64,000 bases of DNA. Source: Coccinella septempunctata. Lineage: Eukaryota; Arthropoda; Insecta; Coleoptera; Coccinellidae. The position numbers and the translations under genes were made by a program. Location: NCBI RefSeq assembly GCF_907165205.1, contig NC_058190.1:47666116-47730115 (forward strand), read 5' to 3'. Positions 20,671 to 33,740 of the stretch are shown here, in pieces. The notes beneath the pieces were generated by a model. That model saw only the letters and a list, made by a program, of their open reading frames with translations. It searched no databases and had not been told where the DNA came from. Positions within the stretch are counted from its first letter, which is position 1. Each line of letters begins with the position of its first letter.

Positions 20671-21857
20671 CGAGGATGTATTGATATCTAGCTAGCCTAG
20701 ATCAGTTCCATGCATAAAAAAAATATTGCGTTACCATAGCAACGAACAATAACTCATTAGAAGTGTCAGTGTGAAGTTGGAGGTCAAAAAAGTAAACCAG
20801 AGTTACGCAATAAATTAAAAGAAAGAAGATGTCCATCGAAATTGTGAAAATCGAAATATTTTAGTATCGAGCCATCATCAAGTACCTGTATTTAAAAGGG
20901 TTAGGAGGTAAGCAGATTTACGAAGATATGCTTAATACCCTTGGTGATCAATGTCCTTCGTATGCCACCGTGATAAATTGGACTACAAGCCCAAAAGAGG
21001 TAAATTTTCCATTGAAGATAATGACCGATCGAGAAGGCCAGTTTCTGTCAGTTCTCATGTCATTTGGATATGAGAAAAATTGCTGCTAAATGGATCCCCA
21101 AATGTTTGAATGTTGACCAAAAGCGAGCAAGGGTAAAAGCATCGCGTTCGATCTGTGCTCGATTTGAAAACGATGTGGACTTCTTAAACCGAATTGTTAC
21201 TGTGGATGAGACTTGGGTTCATTTCTACGATCCAGAAACAAAGCAAAAATCGATGGAATGGCGACACTCTGGTTCTCCAAGACCTAAGAGGTTTCGTGTC
21301 CAAAAATCTGCTGGAAAAGTTCTTGATTCAGTTTTTTGGGATTGCCATGGAGTAATCATGATTGAATTCTTTGGATAGGGGTAAAACCGTGGGTAAAACA
21401 ATAACCGGAGATTACTATTCGACATTAGTGACCACTCTACGGGATAAAATTAAAGAGAAAAGATGCAGAAGGTTATAAAAAGGTGTTTTGTTTTTGCACT
21501 ACAACGCCCGTGCACCTAAATCTCATGTTGTCATGCAAGAAATTCGTTTGGTTTGATATACTAGAACACCCCCCTTATTCACCAGATTTGGCTCCATACG
21601 ACTATCGTCTCTTTCCTCAACTGAAAAAAAAGTTTGAAAAGGCGTAAATTTTCTTCCAACGAGGCGGTAATAAAAGCTGTGGGGGTCTGGTTTGCAGAGC
21701 AAGAAGAAACATTTATTTTGAAAGGTCTAGAGACGTTGCAGGTTTGATGAAATAAATGTATCCAATTGAGAGGAGAATATGCTGATTAATAAAATATTTT
21801 GTCATTGAATTTTTGTTTGGTTCTAAAGTAGGCTAAGAATTTTTCAATATATCCTAG
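20671..21857 (+). mobile_element. Mariner element, copy 2
   Basis: The left end CGAGGATGTATTGATATC and the right end ATATCCTAG (diverged from ATATCCTCG) followed by TA. The 5' UTR matches copy 5 closely (AACTCATTAGAAGTGTCAG, GAGTTACGCAATAAATT). Length about 1.19 kb because of an internal coding deletion. Confidence 0.92.
20829..21747 (+). pseudogene. Mariner transposase (copy 2), broken
   Basis: The ATG at 20829 is preserved, but a stop follows soon after (TTTTAG where other copies read a Leu codon) and frameshifts occur in the HTH region. Roughly 120 bp encoding the second HTH (DAVHDMILSDRRIGLKR region) are deleted near 21050-21065. The central part, 21064-21378, stays open and keeps the first catalytic Asp (TVDETWVHFYDPETK) and FWDCHGVIMIEF. 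Downstream, the DNAP(A)H region is disturbed (LHYNARAPKSH-like) and the SPDLAPYD region survives out of frame. Confidence 0.88.
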
Positions 21858-22719
21858 TACAATACTACACGGGGACTTCCTCCTTCATTGCCGTTTTCCT
21901 CTGTTTTTCTTTACATTCATTAAATTCGGCACCCTCATCCTGTATATTTCAATTCTCCAAATTGTTAAGTGACAATAATCAATAGGAAGGACTTGAGCCT
22001 TCCAAAATCTAATTCCCCCTAGTTCTCTCGATGTCTGTATCGCGTTTACTCACACCTAATTATTCACATCTCAGGCATCGTCACGTCTGCTACTCCAGTC
22101 GCCCACTCGAGCAAAAAAAAAGCTTCCCACGTCAAGTGAACCACGGGAAATAGTTCGTCTTCTTAGCGCCTCGATCCCGACACTGCGTAATTTGCTAGTG
22201 CGACCGGCAGCATCCAACTCCATTAGACTTATCCCGGGTAATCGGAAACCCCCAGCACTTGTAACATCTGAGACATTCTGGTAATTAGTCCCCGGGAATG
22301 ATAATTGAGAAATTAGAAACAGTCCCTAAACTGGATTAGAATGCTCTGGTCCTGGAGTGTAGAATGTGGACGATAAAATTTTACGAATCGCACTCCGGGC
22401 TGATTCAGGTGGAGTAACTTAATACCCGGAATATGTACCGGGAGAGGGGACTATTATCTCCGGAATCGATATATCTTTCGTTTTACGCCGCATAATATAA
22501 GTTAAGGGTTCATAAAAAGAGGACACTGTGCCGCTGAATGGCGACGTTCAACGACTGGAGCAGGGCTGGGTTGAATAACTTACTGTGCATGATTTGGACG
22601 GAGCCAAAGTCTTAAACAATTTTTATAGAATGCCATCGTACAGTTCGAAAAATCTGGCAACGAAGAATATGAATCGTCCAATGGACCAAGTGTTGACTCA
22701 ACATTAAACATTTCAATTA
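21858..22719. other. Unique non-coding DNA
   Basis: No gene recognised; 22080-22560 is relatively GC-rich without motifs. Confidence 0.45.
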
Positions 22720-23170
22720 TATCGAGTCCTGGACTGCGTCACTCGCACAGGGCTATTTGAGTGCCTGCCAGCCCATACACCAGTCGTTGGCTAGGATTTT
22801 CTAGAACTAATCTGAGATACATAATAGCGGTTTTCACAGGACACTGTAGACTCAGAGCCCACCTCAAAAAACTTAGCATCGTCAATGACCCGCTCTGCAA
22901 ACTCAGCTTAGAGGAGGACGAAACAATTGAGCATATCCTCTGTGACTGCCCGGCGGCAGACAGGGTCAGACATGGCTCTCCGAACATGATCCTAGAGGAA
23001 CTCAAGAATCACTCCTCCTCCGACATCATCTCCTTTTTGGGCAGGATGGGACTGGTGGGAGAGATCTAGCTCTATGAGCTTGTCTGTGTGCTACAATAGA
23101 CCGCTTGGTCGCAGTGGCAGGTTTGGGTTTATCCGTCCAACACACCCAGCAATCAGTAATCAGTATATCG
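22720..23170 (+). pseudogene. LINE 3' end: post-RT/RNase H C-terminus and 3' UTR
   Basis: The frame from about 22700, with a TGA near 22757, then open to TAG at 23067-23069, reads a C-terminal LINE domain: RYIIAVFTGHCRLRAHLKKL (the LTGHCxLxxHL motif), DPLCKLS and DETIEHILCDCPA (a Cys/His cluster, first CxxC partly lost: CKLS for CRLC), then a degenerate tail. This layout is common at the end of jockey/R1-like ORF2 proteins after RNase H. The following about 100 bp (CAATAGACCGCTTGGTCGCA) looks like the 3' UTR. RT and RNase H cores are absent. Confidence 0.82.
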
Positions 23171-23277
23171 AGTTATGTAAAACCCTTATTCCGCTTTCTT
23201 CCAAAACAACACCATGGATACGAGTTAAAATATAGCTCGATACTTTCAAAATTGCGACTTGTAGCATGACCACAATA

Positions 23278-23660
23278 CGAGGATATATTGAAGAATCCTT
23301 AGCCTACTATAGAACCAAACGAAGTTTCAATGTCAAAATATTTTATTACTCAACATATTCTCCTCTTAATTGGATACATTTATTACATCGAACCTGCAAC
23401 GTCTCTAGACCTTTCAAACAAATTTTTCTTCTTGCTTTGCAAACCAGACCTCCACAGCTTTTAGTACATCCTCGTTGGAAGAAAGTTTACGACCTTCTTA
23501 ACTCTTTTTCAGTTGAGGAAAGAGATGATAGTCGGATGGAGCCAAATCTGGTAAATAAGGGGGGTGTTCTAGTAGCAACATTCATACAGTTGGGGATCCA
23601 TTTTGCAGCAATTTTTCTCATGTCCAAATTGACGTGAATTATATGATTAACGTGTAGCAA
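23278..23660 (-). mobile_element. Mariner element, copy 3, 3' part with internal deletion
   Basis: TA at 23276-23277, then CGAGGATATATTGAAGAAT, the right-end TIR in reverse. Reading the minus strand from the inner side, the copy has the segment with HVNLDMRKIAAKWIPN, then jumps directly to the YSPDLAPSDYHLF-like region and FSSNEDV, so most of the catalytic core is deleted. The left TIR is missing; homology ends near 23660. The plus-strand frame over this region (23266-23637) is simply antisense to the transposase. Confidence 0.88.
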
Positions 23661-26534
23661 TTGATCTAAACTAAAGGATTAACTAAAACCGAGACTAAAA
23701 CTCCTGGGTATATGTTTTAAAGATGTCACTAAACTCGATAGTTTTTACAATTTTTATCTGTGTTCGCTGGCTCTGCTTGAGGCAGTACCAGCAAGTTGGT
23801 ATTTCCATCTTGAATATTTTCCATGATATCAGTGTTAAATCTCAATATAATAAACCCTCACACCTTTCCATTCAAGTGGAATACAGGGAAATCTGATATC
23901 ATCCTTGTGAACATCATGAATAGGGAAGTGCCTCTGTTTAGATGTCACAAACTTGAATAGGTGCATCATCGCGGCGAGGCTTTTCATAAACGTTGACATG
24001 TCTCATTAATAACCGCCGTTAATAATTAACACCTGTATCGACTTTGTTCCACCCGCCGTGATGATATTGTTTTGAGTGCCTAGCAACAACGTCCGTTGAA
24101 TTTTATATCATGATCTCCCGCTGGCCGGCAGTTCCCCATTGTTGATGACAGAAGGGCGTTACATTATTCATGTCAATCTCTCATGAATGCCTGTTTCGTC
24201 GATTTCCAAACATCGACGGACGTGCATATCCCCCGCCATAGAATGGGATAACCCGAAACGTAAGCCGGCACTTTTCTTTCCCTCCTTCCTGAATATTGCA
24301 AATACCCAATTTGGACAGGAGAAAGCCGCGTATTCTGTTCTGTACCTCCGGATTTTTCTAATAAGATTTGTTTTATTCATTTCCTCGTGAAAAATGATGA
24401 TGTTTTCTTTGTTCTGTTACACTTCCTACTTTCCACAGTGTTGTTATGTGAGGTTTGACGTTTATCGGTTTCTGTGGCCGCATCAGCAGGATATATTGGG
24501 CGTTCCGATTAGGATGAATCAAATTTGAGAATATATTTCATCCACCATCGTTGATCCGTTCCCTTGAGCATTATTAAAATCATAAATCACGTGTGATTAA
24601 TGCACAATTACACCCTGAGTGTCTATCGAGCAGACATCAATTAATTGTAATTTATGAGGCATTATTCACTGGTCTATCCAACTTCATGGTCAAAAACACA
24701 GAGAGATGCTCTAAACTTTCATATGATCAAAAGTCTCGATGCTCGTCTCGTTGAATAATATTGACAACTAGTAGAATGAAGTTTTATATGAACTAACTAC
24801 ACTTTGGTAATTGACCAATTGATTTTCTGGCTCCCAGGATTTTTTTTGTGAGATTATTATTTTATGTTCTGTTTGCTATCCCTAGTTGGTAGTCGAGTAG
24901 GTAGTCTTGCGTGAAAATTAACTGACTGGGCAACTAGGCAAGATACATCTTGAATACAATAACTCAATAAGAGTTTTTCCGACAAATTTCATGCTTATGA
25001 CGGTTTCAACTAGAGATTATATCTTGAAAGCCATTCAAGATGAATATATAATTTTTTTCCCGAAGAGTCTTCTTCAATTTTTCTTATCACATTATAGTTG
25101 AAACGAAAATCAATGCGATTTTTGGAAAATGGCCTTCAAAAAACGTGAGTAATTCAATTTTTTCTAATGGCATGTCCTGAAATGTTTTGTCTGTTCGATA
25201 CTTCAGTTAGTAGTGTTCATTTTTATGAGAAATTTTAGGCCTAAAATAAATAGTTCGTAAAATTCATGCCATTTGAAAAAAATGAGTTGACATCTTTTAA
25301 AGGTCCATATTTCAAGCGTTATACTGTTCAGGTGATCAGCTCACATCGAGTTAGGTTAATTGATGACTTGGTCTGCATAAATGATAAAATTCAGGCTATT
25401 TTTTACTCGATAATTGTTACGTGATGCTTGTTAAGTGATACGTTTTATTTTTTATCCACACTGACATGAAAAAATTCCGTTATGTGATCAGCTCACTGCG
25501 AAAGAACCATGCTGATATTCTTCGGTTTTCTGAGTACGGACCTGCCGTTCCACCCTCCTCACACAGGCTCGTGCAGAATGTTACAATCGGGCGTTGACCT
25601 TCCGACTGCTGCAGTGCAATTCGGCCGCACCGAACTAATTCGCCTCCTGACGAGCATTTGTCTGTCGGACTTGCTGATCTCCATTGATCTGATTGCGCTA
25701 AATAAAACATGGCAGGGATTTTGGGATTTTAGCTGCCTCTACATGATGCACTCACTTCCATATAATCGATACACGCACTGTAATCCGATCCTATCGGTGG
25801 ATGTTTTTTTCGGCGATAACTCGTTACGGGATCCAGTTGTGTCCTGGCCAGATCCCGTTTTTCAGTGAGTCGAAAAGATTATTCTGACCTTTTTAGGCTT
25901 TGAAAATATAGGAAAATATAGGTTTTCAATTTCTTTTCCTGATCCAATTTAGTCGGATGATTTTTACGATATTATCGATTGTTCTGGGCGAATGCAAATT
26001 TTCAATCAGAACATGAGTGACTGTTGCCAAATCACTGGCATCTTCACAATTGCATATCTTTTCAAAGTGAAAAAAAAGCTAGATGCATGCATGACACAAA
26101 ATGGCGAATGCGCGGAAACTCAAGGAAGGTGTAGAAATCCAAGTGGTGGAGGATAGAGATACGTGTCGATAAGTATTTAGGGATCAAAGAGTCTACACGG
26201 ATCATTCGGAGCCAGATGAAGTAAGAATTGACGTAGATTGTGAAGAATAATGAAAACTAGTCCAAACAGCAAGAATCTGATCAAAGATAGTTATAGTTAC
26301 TCTTGTTTAGCACTGAACTACTCATTCGGTATCATCCTCGGTATCATCCCTTGGAGCATCACCGATTCAGCAACCCTACATAGAAAAATGAGACCATAAA
26401 CATCACCATGAAAGAACAAACAGAGCTGCCACAGCATCTTGGGGGTCGAGGAATAGCTGATTTTTCCAACCGTTGGTCTCAGGAAATTGAAGGATATTTC
26501 CTAAACTTGTGTTTCATCAGAAATTCCTCTAGTA
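23661..26534. other. Long unique non-coding stretch
   Basis: No transposon or gene recognised in 2.9 kb. The plus-strand frame 25509-25868 (119 codons) overlaps a minus-strand frame and has no known domain; it lies in a GC-richer patch and could be a conserved non-coding block. GTGATCAGCTCAC occurs twice, at about 25332 and 25484. Confidence 0.45.
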
Positions 26535-27290
26535 GTTTGTGATACTACTCCGTTTAAGCTGCAACAGGATTACTCAGAAATCATCTGCAGAAAGCAAAAT
26601 GAAGAATTTGCATGGTAGACAGCAGAACAAGGTTTACCATGATAACGTCGACATATATGCTTCAAACCACTGGTTGACATCCGAAGAGTTGTTTCATGAG
26701 ACAGAGGGCTTCATCATTTCAATCCAGGTACAAGAATAGATATGATGCTGTTGCCAAGACTTTATATCAGTAATTGACAATAAAATACAAACATCTAAGG
26801 TAAAAAAAAAGGTTCCTTATAACAATTACCATCTAGATTATGTGTTAGAAAATGATCATCACAAGCTCTATGGGGGATCCAACGGTTCTCACAGACCAGA
26901 AAATAACTTTCAATATAGACCTGATCTCATATTGCTGAATAAAGATGAGAATAGAGCACTATTTATCGACGTGGCGACTCCAAATAACCTCAACACATTG
27001 AAAAGATACAGAGATCTCGAGGGACAAACCAGGAGACAATGGAAGTTCGAAGATATGAAGACGACCCCTACTGTCATTTCATCTATAGGCCTTATAGCGA
27101 ATAAACTACCAGAGAATCTAAAGAAACTTCAATTGAAGGAGAATATGCAGCAAGCTGTACTACTAGGGAAGAATAACACCATTCATTTCGACAAGAAGTG
27201 CGGAGAGATCAGGAATCGAACCAACACCAAGAAGTCGAAGAGGAGACAGGGCCCAACTACAATCCTTTTGAGAGGAGCGTGAAAATTTCA
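26535..27290 (+). pseudogene. Non-LTR retrotransposon C-terminus (Dong/R4-like), broken
   Basis: The first part (26539-26739) contains LTSEELFHETEGFIISIQ, matching the ETEGFxxAIQDQ motif that precedes the Cys/His knuckle in Dong/R4-type LINEs. The knuckle itself is deleted near 26740. The second part, in frame from about 26830 to TGA at 27280-27282, reads VLENDHHKLYGG, FQYRPDLILLNKDE, ALFIDVATPNN, and KFEDMKTTPTVISSIGLI, the restriction-like-endonuclease-type C-terminal domain (RPD ... D/E-x-xP) of that group. RT is absent. Clade by motif memory. Confidence 0.78.
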
Positions 27291-28819
27291 TGTATAATCC
27301 TTCCATTTCCGTTCCCCTGCTTGAATTAGTAATTTCTGTCATTGTAACTTCATTTCCACCAGAACTGTGAGAGGAAAAATGTGTTTTAATCCTCGAAAAG
27401 TGTTGGATACCTGCTCGCAGATGGGCATTAACTCGAAAGTTTAAAGCCGAAAACGGAATTTGGTTCTATTTCCTCGCCAAATTAAAGGCGATTATTTTCG
27501 ATCTGTCGAGATCAACATCCATCCGGGCGATTTAATTCACTCCTTCACCCCAATCATCTCCGGCCCGATACAGCGGGTGGTGTTCCGTGAGCGTGAAACG
27601 TGTTGATTCGAAGTGGAAGAATCGACGACTGTGTTTCATTTTGCGCGCCGGTCGTTAGCCGTAATGGTACGTCTGAAGTGTCTTGCAGGCCAAAAATGTG
27701 GACGTGACGAGACAGCAAGCAGAGTCAACCCCAAACTCTAACTAGACCGAAATTCATTGAATTTACTTTTCCCCCCTTTATTCCCGAAGTATTTTATGAG
27801 CTAACGAAGCGAAAATGTGTGGGAGGAAGGGATGGTGAGGACTAGAATTCATTTCGGGTTTCCGGGATGGCGGTGTATCTTATAATAATTTATACTACTG
27901 TTTTCGGAAACTTATTTTGGCGCCTCACGTAGGTCTGGATGCGGATGAAATGGTCAAAGTTGCTTTGGAATAGTTTTTCAATTGGTCCACAAGGATTGTT
28001 TGGTGAGTTTGAATTTGTCTATCACCAGTACATTACTCTTGGAATGTTACAAGCAGTTGTGTGAACTTCATCACTTACTGACTTACGAAGACCACTTCAA
28101 CATAGACAACAAGCTTTTAGAATTTGGACTTTTCATAACATTCGTTATCAATTATATGCTATGGTGTTTCAAAAATTTAATAGGTCGAGTATTCTTCAGC
28201 ATTTTGTTGTTGCGCTAGCTCATCTGGGCACTTTGATACATCAAGACGTTATTATACATTTGGACAATTATGCCACGGATTTTCATCCTGAATTTTTCAT
28301 TGACAATCCCTGTTATTTCTCCTATTATGTCCTGTATTCGATTGCTTGCTGAAATGTTGTTATTTTCACCTATTTTTGGGATGGTCCCTCTGCGAAAGCC
28401 TCTGATAGGCCCAGTCCTGATCTGCTCTAGGAGGCTCTACAGGGACGCGTTAGGCAGCAAGGAACAATTTAATCATACGCGTCACTGGACCTCACTGACA
28501 CAGAGGCGTGGATACACAGGGAATATCGCATTTCTACCATCGGCAGGTGAATGACAATCGACTGTGAAATCCTGAATAATGCAGATGGATTAGCGAGTCG
28601 CCACCACCGCACAGACACGTAACGAAGTTAGGCTTCATTCTGCGTCCGCCGATCGTGGGGGAGACGATGGCCTATGGATTGCCCTCGTTTTTTCTCGAAC
28701 GATAAGTCCTATCTCCGGAGATGGCAATGGTGCGACTATATTTCGAAAAAATCAGGAATTCATTTTCTCTAATGGTTACATTTCCTTCTATTTTGGTCTG
28801 GATAACGTGTAAAGTAGAA
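27291..28819. other. Unique non-coding DNA
   Basis: No gene recognised. 27480-27860 is GC-richer. Plus-strand frames at 27982-28554 overlap in three phases with no motif. Confidence 0.45.
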
Positions 28820-28932
28820 TCATCAGTTGTTGCGTATATACTATAGGTGGAATACCCCAAGGATCGCTTATAGGGCTCGCACTTTTGTATGATATAAATT
28901 ATTCTCTTTGGAATTCGACCTTGGAATTCTAA
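28820..28932 (+). pseudogene. Tiny reverse-transcriptase core fragment
   Basis: GGIPQGSLIGLALLYDINY is read around 28850-28907, matching the RT motif GVPQGSxLGPLLFxxYxNDL with some substitutions. Nothing further upstream or downstream of about 28932 (TAA) is convincing. It could be a short LINE relic; evidence is one motif. Confidence 0.5.
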
Positions 28933-29474
28933 ACTATCAATTTAACCTTATAAATCTAGAGTAAACTTTCAAGTATTCAGGTTATCCTGAAATTATTGCA
29001 ATATTTTTCAGAGATGATTTGAATTGTGAGAATGAACTTTCCCTGATGTAAAAAAAACTTGAAACTGATTTCTTTTCAATCACCTATCCTCGTTTGCTGT
29101 GTACTGTTCCATTAGAAACTCGATCAAGATTCAAAATATTGAAGTTAGAGAGAGAGAGACTCATACATAAGTTCTTCCTCTGTTTTTTCCACACACCCAA
29201 TCCTTGTTTTATTGAGTGGACTGGGACTTTTACATTTTCTGCCTTTTACAATTTACAATACATTAATCTGAGTAACAATTTGGATAATTTTTTTTTGGTG
29301 TCTTTCGTGTTGAAATAATTTTCATCTACCTAAAGATATGGGAAAATACTCTTCTTGAGAAAAACCACATTCTACGCATCTCCAATATTTCGAATATATT
29401 TTTAAATAAACAAGCTACAAATCAAAGTTTTGAAGCTATCGTGCCAAATTTCTTCGGAACTAAACATTATAATA
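28933..29474. other. Non-coding DNA
   Basis: No gene recognised; a GAGAGAGAGAG microsatellite lies near 29147. Confidence 0.45.
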
Positions 29475-30403
29475 GAGTCATTCGGTGTAACTAAGCGCAG
29501 AGGGTGAGTGTGCGCAGTGCGTATATCTCGACTGTGCACTGTATGAAAGCGGGGTTCATTTGGGTGAAGCAAGGGCGCAGAATCGATAAATTAGTTTTTC
29601 ATAGGAGTGCGCCGTGCGACGTTTCGTTAACTTTTTATTTGCAATCAATCAAATTCACTAGTTTTCTTGTTTATTTTTAGCATCTCTGCAAATTCTGCCT
29701 GGTCTAAGTTCCGAGTCCGACATTGTTAAACAATATTTTATTCGATCATGCGCATATTAATCTAAATTTATAATAAAAAAATTTAGGTTCTCTTAGCTGC
29801 TCAGCTCTATAAGAACGTCAATTCAAATTTTGGCTTACTGGGGAAAGTGTGCGCGGGTGAGTGTGCGTATAGATTCATTATATGGGCATTTGTTTAGTGA
29901 GGAATAAATTATGACATTGTTGATTTTCTTGGTTAAGACTAGATCAATATTGTCTTATTTGTTCAGAAAAATATGAAGAGCCACCAAACAGGGGAATGTA
30001 TCAAGTGTTGTGTTCACTAGGAATGGTGGCACGAACAAAAACGCACTGCTTGTAAAAAGGCGCTTTTGTATTGACAATAAACAGCATTTCTCTAATATTG
30101 TAACATTTTGATGACATTATTTGGTAATTTGTTTTGATTGTGTGGTTCACTAAGCACTGCGTTAACTTACCCCGTGAGGGTGCGCACACTTACCCGCAGT
30201 ACGGGACATGTGAACGCACTCCGACTTTCACTATTAATTTTTTTTGCGTAAAGAAAACGTTTTTGTTTGATTTCTTTTTGATATTTTTTCGTAGATTAGA
30301 AAATTCTCTATATTATGAATATGTTTTAATTTTCCTAGCTTCAACATTTGAAACAGGGTATGGCTTGAAAGGCAAAAGTGCGCACAGTTGCCCCGAATGA
30401 CTC
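29475..30403 (+). mobile_element. Family B element, copy 2
   Basis: Inverted ends GAGTCATTCGGTGTAACT and ...GCCCCGAATGACTC, with TA on both sides (29473-29474 and 30404-30405). The finger relic at about 29945-30055 is frame-shifted after EEPP. Almost the same length as copies 1 and 3 (929 bp). Confidence 0.9.
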
Positions 30404-30405
30404 TA

Positions 30406-31631
30406 TATTATTATTTTTATCATTAATCGGCAGTATGAAAACTTGGATTGAAATATAATGACAAACTTCTCTACTTTCCTTTGAAACGAACAATACAACG
30501 AAAAAATCTACGTCGTCACGTTTGCAGACATCATCCCGGAAATGGAATCCACATCGATCTGGCCAGAATCTGCGTTCAGAGCCGTTCTATCTCTCCTCCA
30601 TCAACAATTCTATCTCGATGAGATAGACCACTCGTCCACATAAAATATTCCGCAGCAAACTATTGAAAATTTTCGACTGCGACGCCGTAAGTCACGTTAT
30701 CTGTCACATTGCGGAATATCCAATTCCGTTCAGCAGATATGAAGCCCCATTTACATTTCGCGTCACGGAAAAATATTATATGGATATGAAAATCGGTTCT
30801 GCGGATATCGCGGTCCCCAATTTACTACAAATAGTCCGTTCCCGGTTGGGATGATTCCTGCTGGGATTGTACTCTCGACTATTTCCTGCGATGCATACAG
30901 GACCTGTCTGGAGGAATACGATATAAGTTCTCGTGCGAGAAAGCCGAGTCCTTCGTTTGGCGGAGGGTTGGAGGCAGATAACTCCGCGAAGTTTCCATTC
31001 TGTTCCGTCGTTTATCAACTCAATTTGAAAATTTCGCGCAGGAAATATATCCCGAGTCCCGATATAGGAATCATTCTGGGTTTGATCCAGTGGGAGAGCA
31101 GTCACTGAATCAGGTTTGGTTGGTTGGTGCTCAGACCTATGATCCTGGATTCATGGAATCGTTTCATTATTACTCATACTCAAATTTTGATTAGTTTTTC
31201 GTTTTATTCACAGAAATATTGCTCACTCGCATCAATAATTCTCAAAATCGATAGATATCCTTTCAATCTGCTTCTGGAATCAGAAACGTTCCATAACATT
31301 CGTCATTTGCGGAATATTTCAATTCGAAAAATTTTGTTCAAAATATGAATCTATACCTATTTTCGTAATTTTGCGGAATATCACACATATCATATATTTT
31401 GTTACAAGGAAATCATAGGAACCATATTTTTTTTCTGAGCAACTTATTGTTGAGTTGAGCTTTCGTTTAATTATTTCATATGAAAGGCTTCTAAACGCAT
31501 GTTAAACTCTTGTCAATCCACAATTACTACTACATACTATATAAAAGCCCATTATCGCATTTACGGACCATAAAAATAATCATACACCTACAAGTTATAA
31601 GTTTGTTATATTTTCTTTTTGAACTGAACTG
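30406..31631. other. Unique non-coding DNA
   Basis: 30500-31090 is GC-richer with overlapping 85-109 codon frames on opposite strands, none with a motif. The remainder is AT-rich. Confidence 0.45.
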
Positions 31632-31829
31632 AAGCTCGTTTGCAACAGCCAAGAATTCTCTAGAGAATTTACTCGCGATTTTATGCGCCGTAAATTCTCT
31701 GCAGTTGCATACGTACTTTCGGTAAAATTCCCTATTCAGTTGCATACAAGATAATCACTGCCGTTTTCTTGTCAAAATTTTTGTGGAGAATTTTCCAGAG
31801 AATTCTCGGCTGTTACAAACGGGCTTAAG
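31632..31829. mobile_element. Small MITE, about 200 bp
   Basis: The left end AAGCTCGTTTGCAACAGCC and the right end (reverse complement TAAGCCCGTTTGTAACAGCC) are inverted. The pairing continues through AAGAATTCTCTAGAGAATT versus its counterpart CCAGAGAATTCT. Non-coding; family unknown. Confidence 0.78.
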
Positions 31830-31903
31830 CCATTAGGAAGTGTCGTGAGGACCATATTTTGTGTGTGTAATATACAGACATACGTCCTTCCACATGGTAT
31901 GTA

Positions 31904-32500
31904 CAGGGTGGGCAAAATTCGTTGCCTACTGAGGGGATCTCGAGAACTATAAGAGGTAGAAGAAAATGGATGACACATTCGCGAGATCTTTTTCAGAGAA
32001 ACAAGGAATGGTGAAAACCGTAGCCTGTTAAGATTCATCGTTTTTGAGTAATTAGCAAAAAATGAAATTTTGATGATTTCGAAAAGTTCTCATAACTTTT
32101 TTGTCTTGCAAGTTACAGATCTGAAACTTGAACCTTCTTAGGCACTTTTATACATAAAATCTACTGACAATTTTTTTCCAATTCAAAAATAACAAATTCA
32201 ATAAAAGTTTGCATATAACAAAAGAAAGTTCGCCTAATGATTCGAAATGAAAAAATATTTTGATCTCGTCAGTGGGTTCTAAGTAAAAAAGTGTCTAAAA
32301 GGTTCAAGTTTCCGATCTGTAACTTCAAAGACAAGAAAGTCGTGAGAATTTTTCGAATTCGTCAAAATCTCATTTTTTGCTAATAATTCAAAAACGAAGA
32401 TTCGTAGGAGGCTACGGTTTTCAATATTCGTCATTCGTTTTCCTCTAGCTCTTATAGTTCTCGAGATCCACTCACTAGATAACGATTTTTGGCCACCCTG
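31904..32500. mobile_element. Foldback element, about 600 bp
   Basis: Left arm CAGGGTGGGCAAAATTCGTT, then GATCTCGAGAACTATAAGAG and further to GATCTGAAACTTGAACCTT. The right arm is its inverted copy (AAGGTTCAAGTTTCCGATCT, CTCTTATAGTTCTCGAGATC, ending GGCCACCCTG). Only a short asymmetric centre is left unpaired. A lone arm of a related element is at 50476-50600. Confidence 0.85.
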
Positions 32501-33740
32501 AACAGCAGTAAGAAAAATTCGATTCAAGTAAAAAGTGAGTTTTCTATCGAGTATCCATATCCAGTTTTTGAGCACTATTTTTAAGGTGAGTCTTCATTTA
32601 GCAAGGATACGATCAGTAGTGTTCACAATACTCTGCATCAAACAACAATGTTTCAGAAAACGCAGAATTCTCCCAGATTGAATTTCAATCGATATCTAAC
32701 AAGGATGGTCTTACGAAAATTTCAGAACCTGTCGATACATGAATACATGAAAAAATGATAATGTCAATTTTAATAAGCATTCGAATTGTTTGGATATGCT
32801 CGTTAAGTCAGCTGAACCTGGGATTTCTTTCATAATTGGGAGGCTAAAAATTGTGGTTAGCCAGTTCTCTCAGGGTCTGATTAGGGTTCTGTTTTTTCAT
32901 TTATTACCAAAGTTCGTTACGAAAACTGTTGTATATCTTTGCTTTTTCCCTGTTCTTGACAGTTGTTGATACCGAAACAGATTAAGATATAAATTTATGA
33001 GAATTTTCGTATGCATCAGAACGCCCGACCCGGTTTTTCTCCTTATCCAGAACACGCTTAAAAATTACATCGGAAGCGAGGAAACCATAAATACGGAATG
33101 AACCCAAATGAGCAGCTCGCAACATGGAAATCTACTAAGGAATTCCATTTCGATCTGATTCTTCATTTAGGCCACTTTCTAGCGAGTCAACCCCATCTCC
33201 AGTTACATAAATAAAATTCGTTCAGTCACGCTCTGAATTTGGATACGGGTCGCGTTTCAGATCTACCACCCCGACGCCCACTCATAAATATCTCGCAAAA
33301 AATATCGCGGAGGCGTCCTTGGAATATAAAGTTCAAATAAGTGAAAAATCTAGATAAAATGACATCGACTCATTAGTAGAGATGTAGTCGTTATAGAATT
33401 CCCACCGGGACGTTCGGAGTTTACTTTTAATATTCATTCCGCTCCAAATGAACCGGGAGATAGATATTTCAGTCGGTGGATTTTAATTACTCTTTTCTCT
33501 GGAACATGCCTTTCGAATACGTAATTTATTTTTCCACTTTATGATCGCCAACGGGGACTTTGGCGGGATGATTCGATTCCCAATTGGATTTTTTGCACTA
33601 ACGGCCGAGTATCTCTGTCCTGATATTCATCTTTTTCACCGAGCGAAATATAAAGAGATGTTTAGGTTCATTATTTTCAACGAGGGACAGTTGGAATCTT
33701 GCTCGGGGATGATTTCGTAGCCCTCGATTCACAATGTATA
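32501..33740. other. Non-coding DNA
   Basis: No gene or repeat recognised. Confidence 0.45.

Noticed and set aside
23266..23637. 123-codon plus-strand frame
   Set aside because: It is antisense to mariner copy 3, whose minus-strand motifs explain the sequence.
25332..25496. GTGATCAGCTCAC repeated twice
   Set aside because: Only 13 bp, no further similarity around the two sites; likely chance.
30776..31108. Overlapping frames of 85 and 109 codons on opposite strands
   Set aside because: They contradict each other and neither has a motif or splice context.
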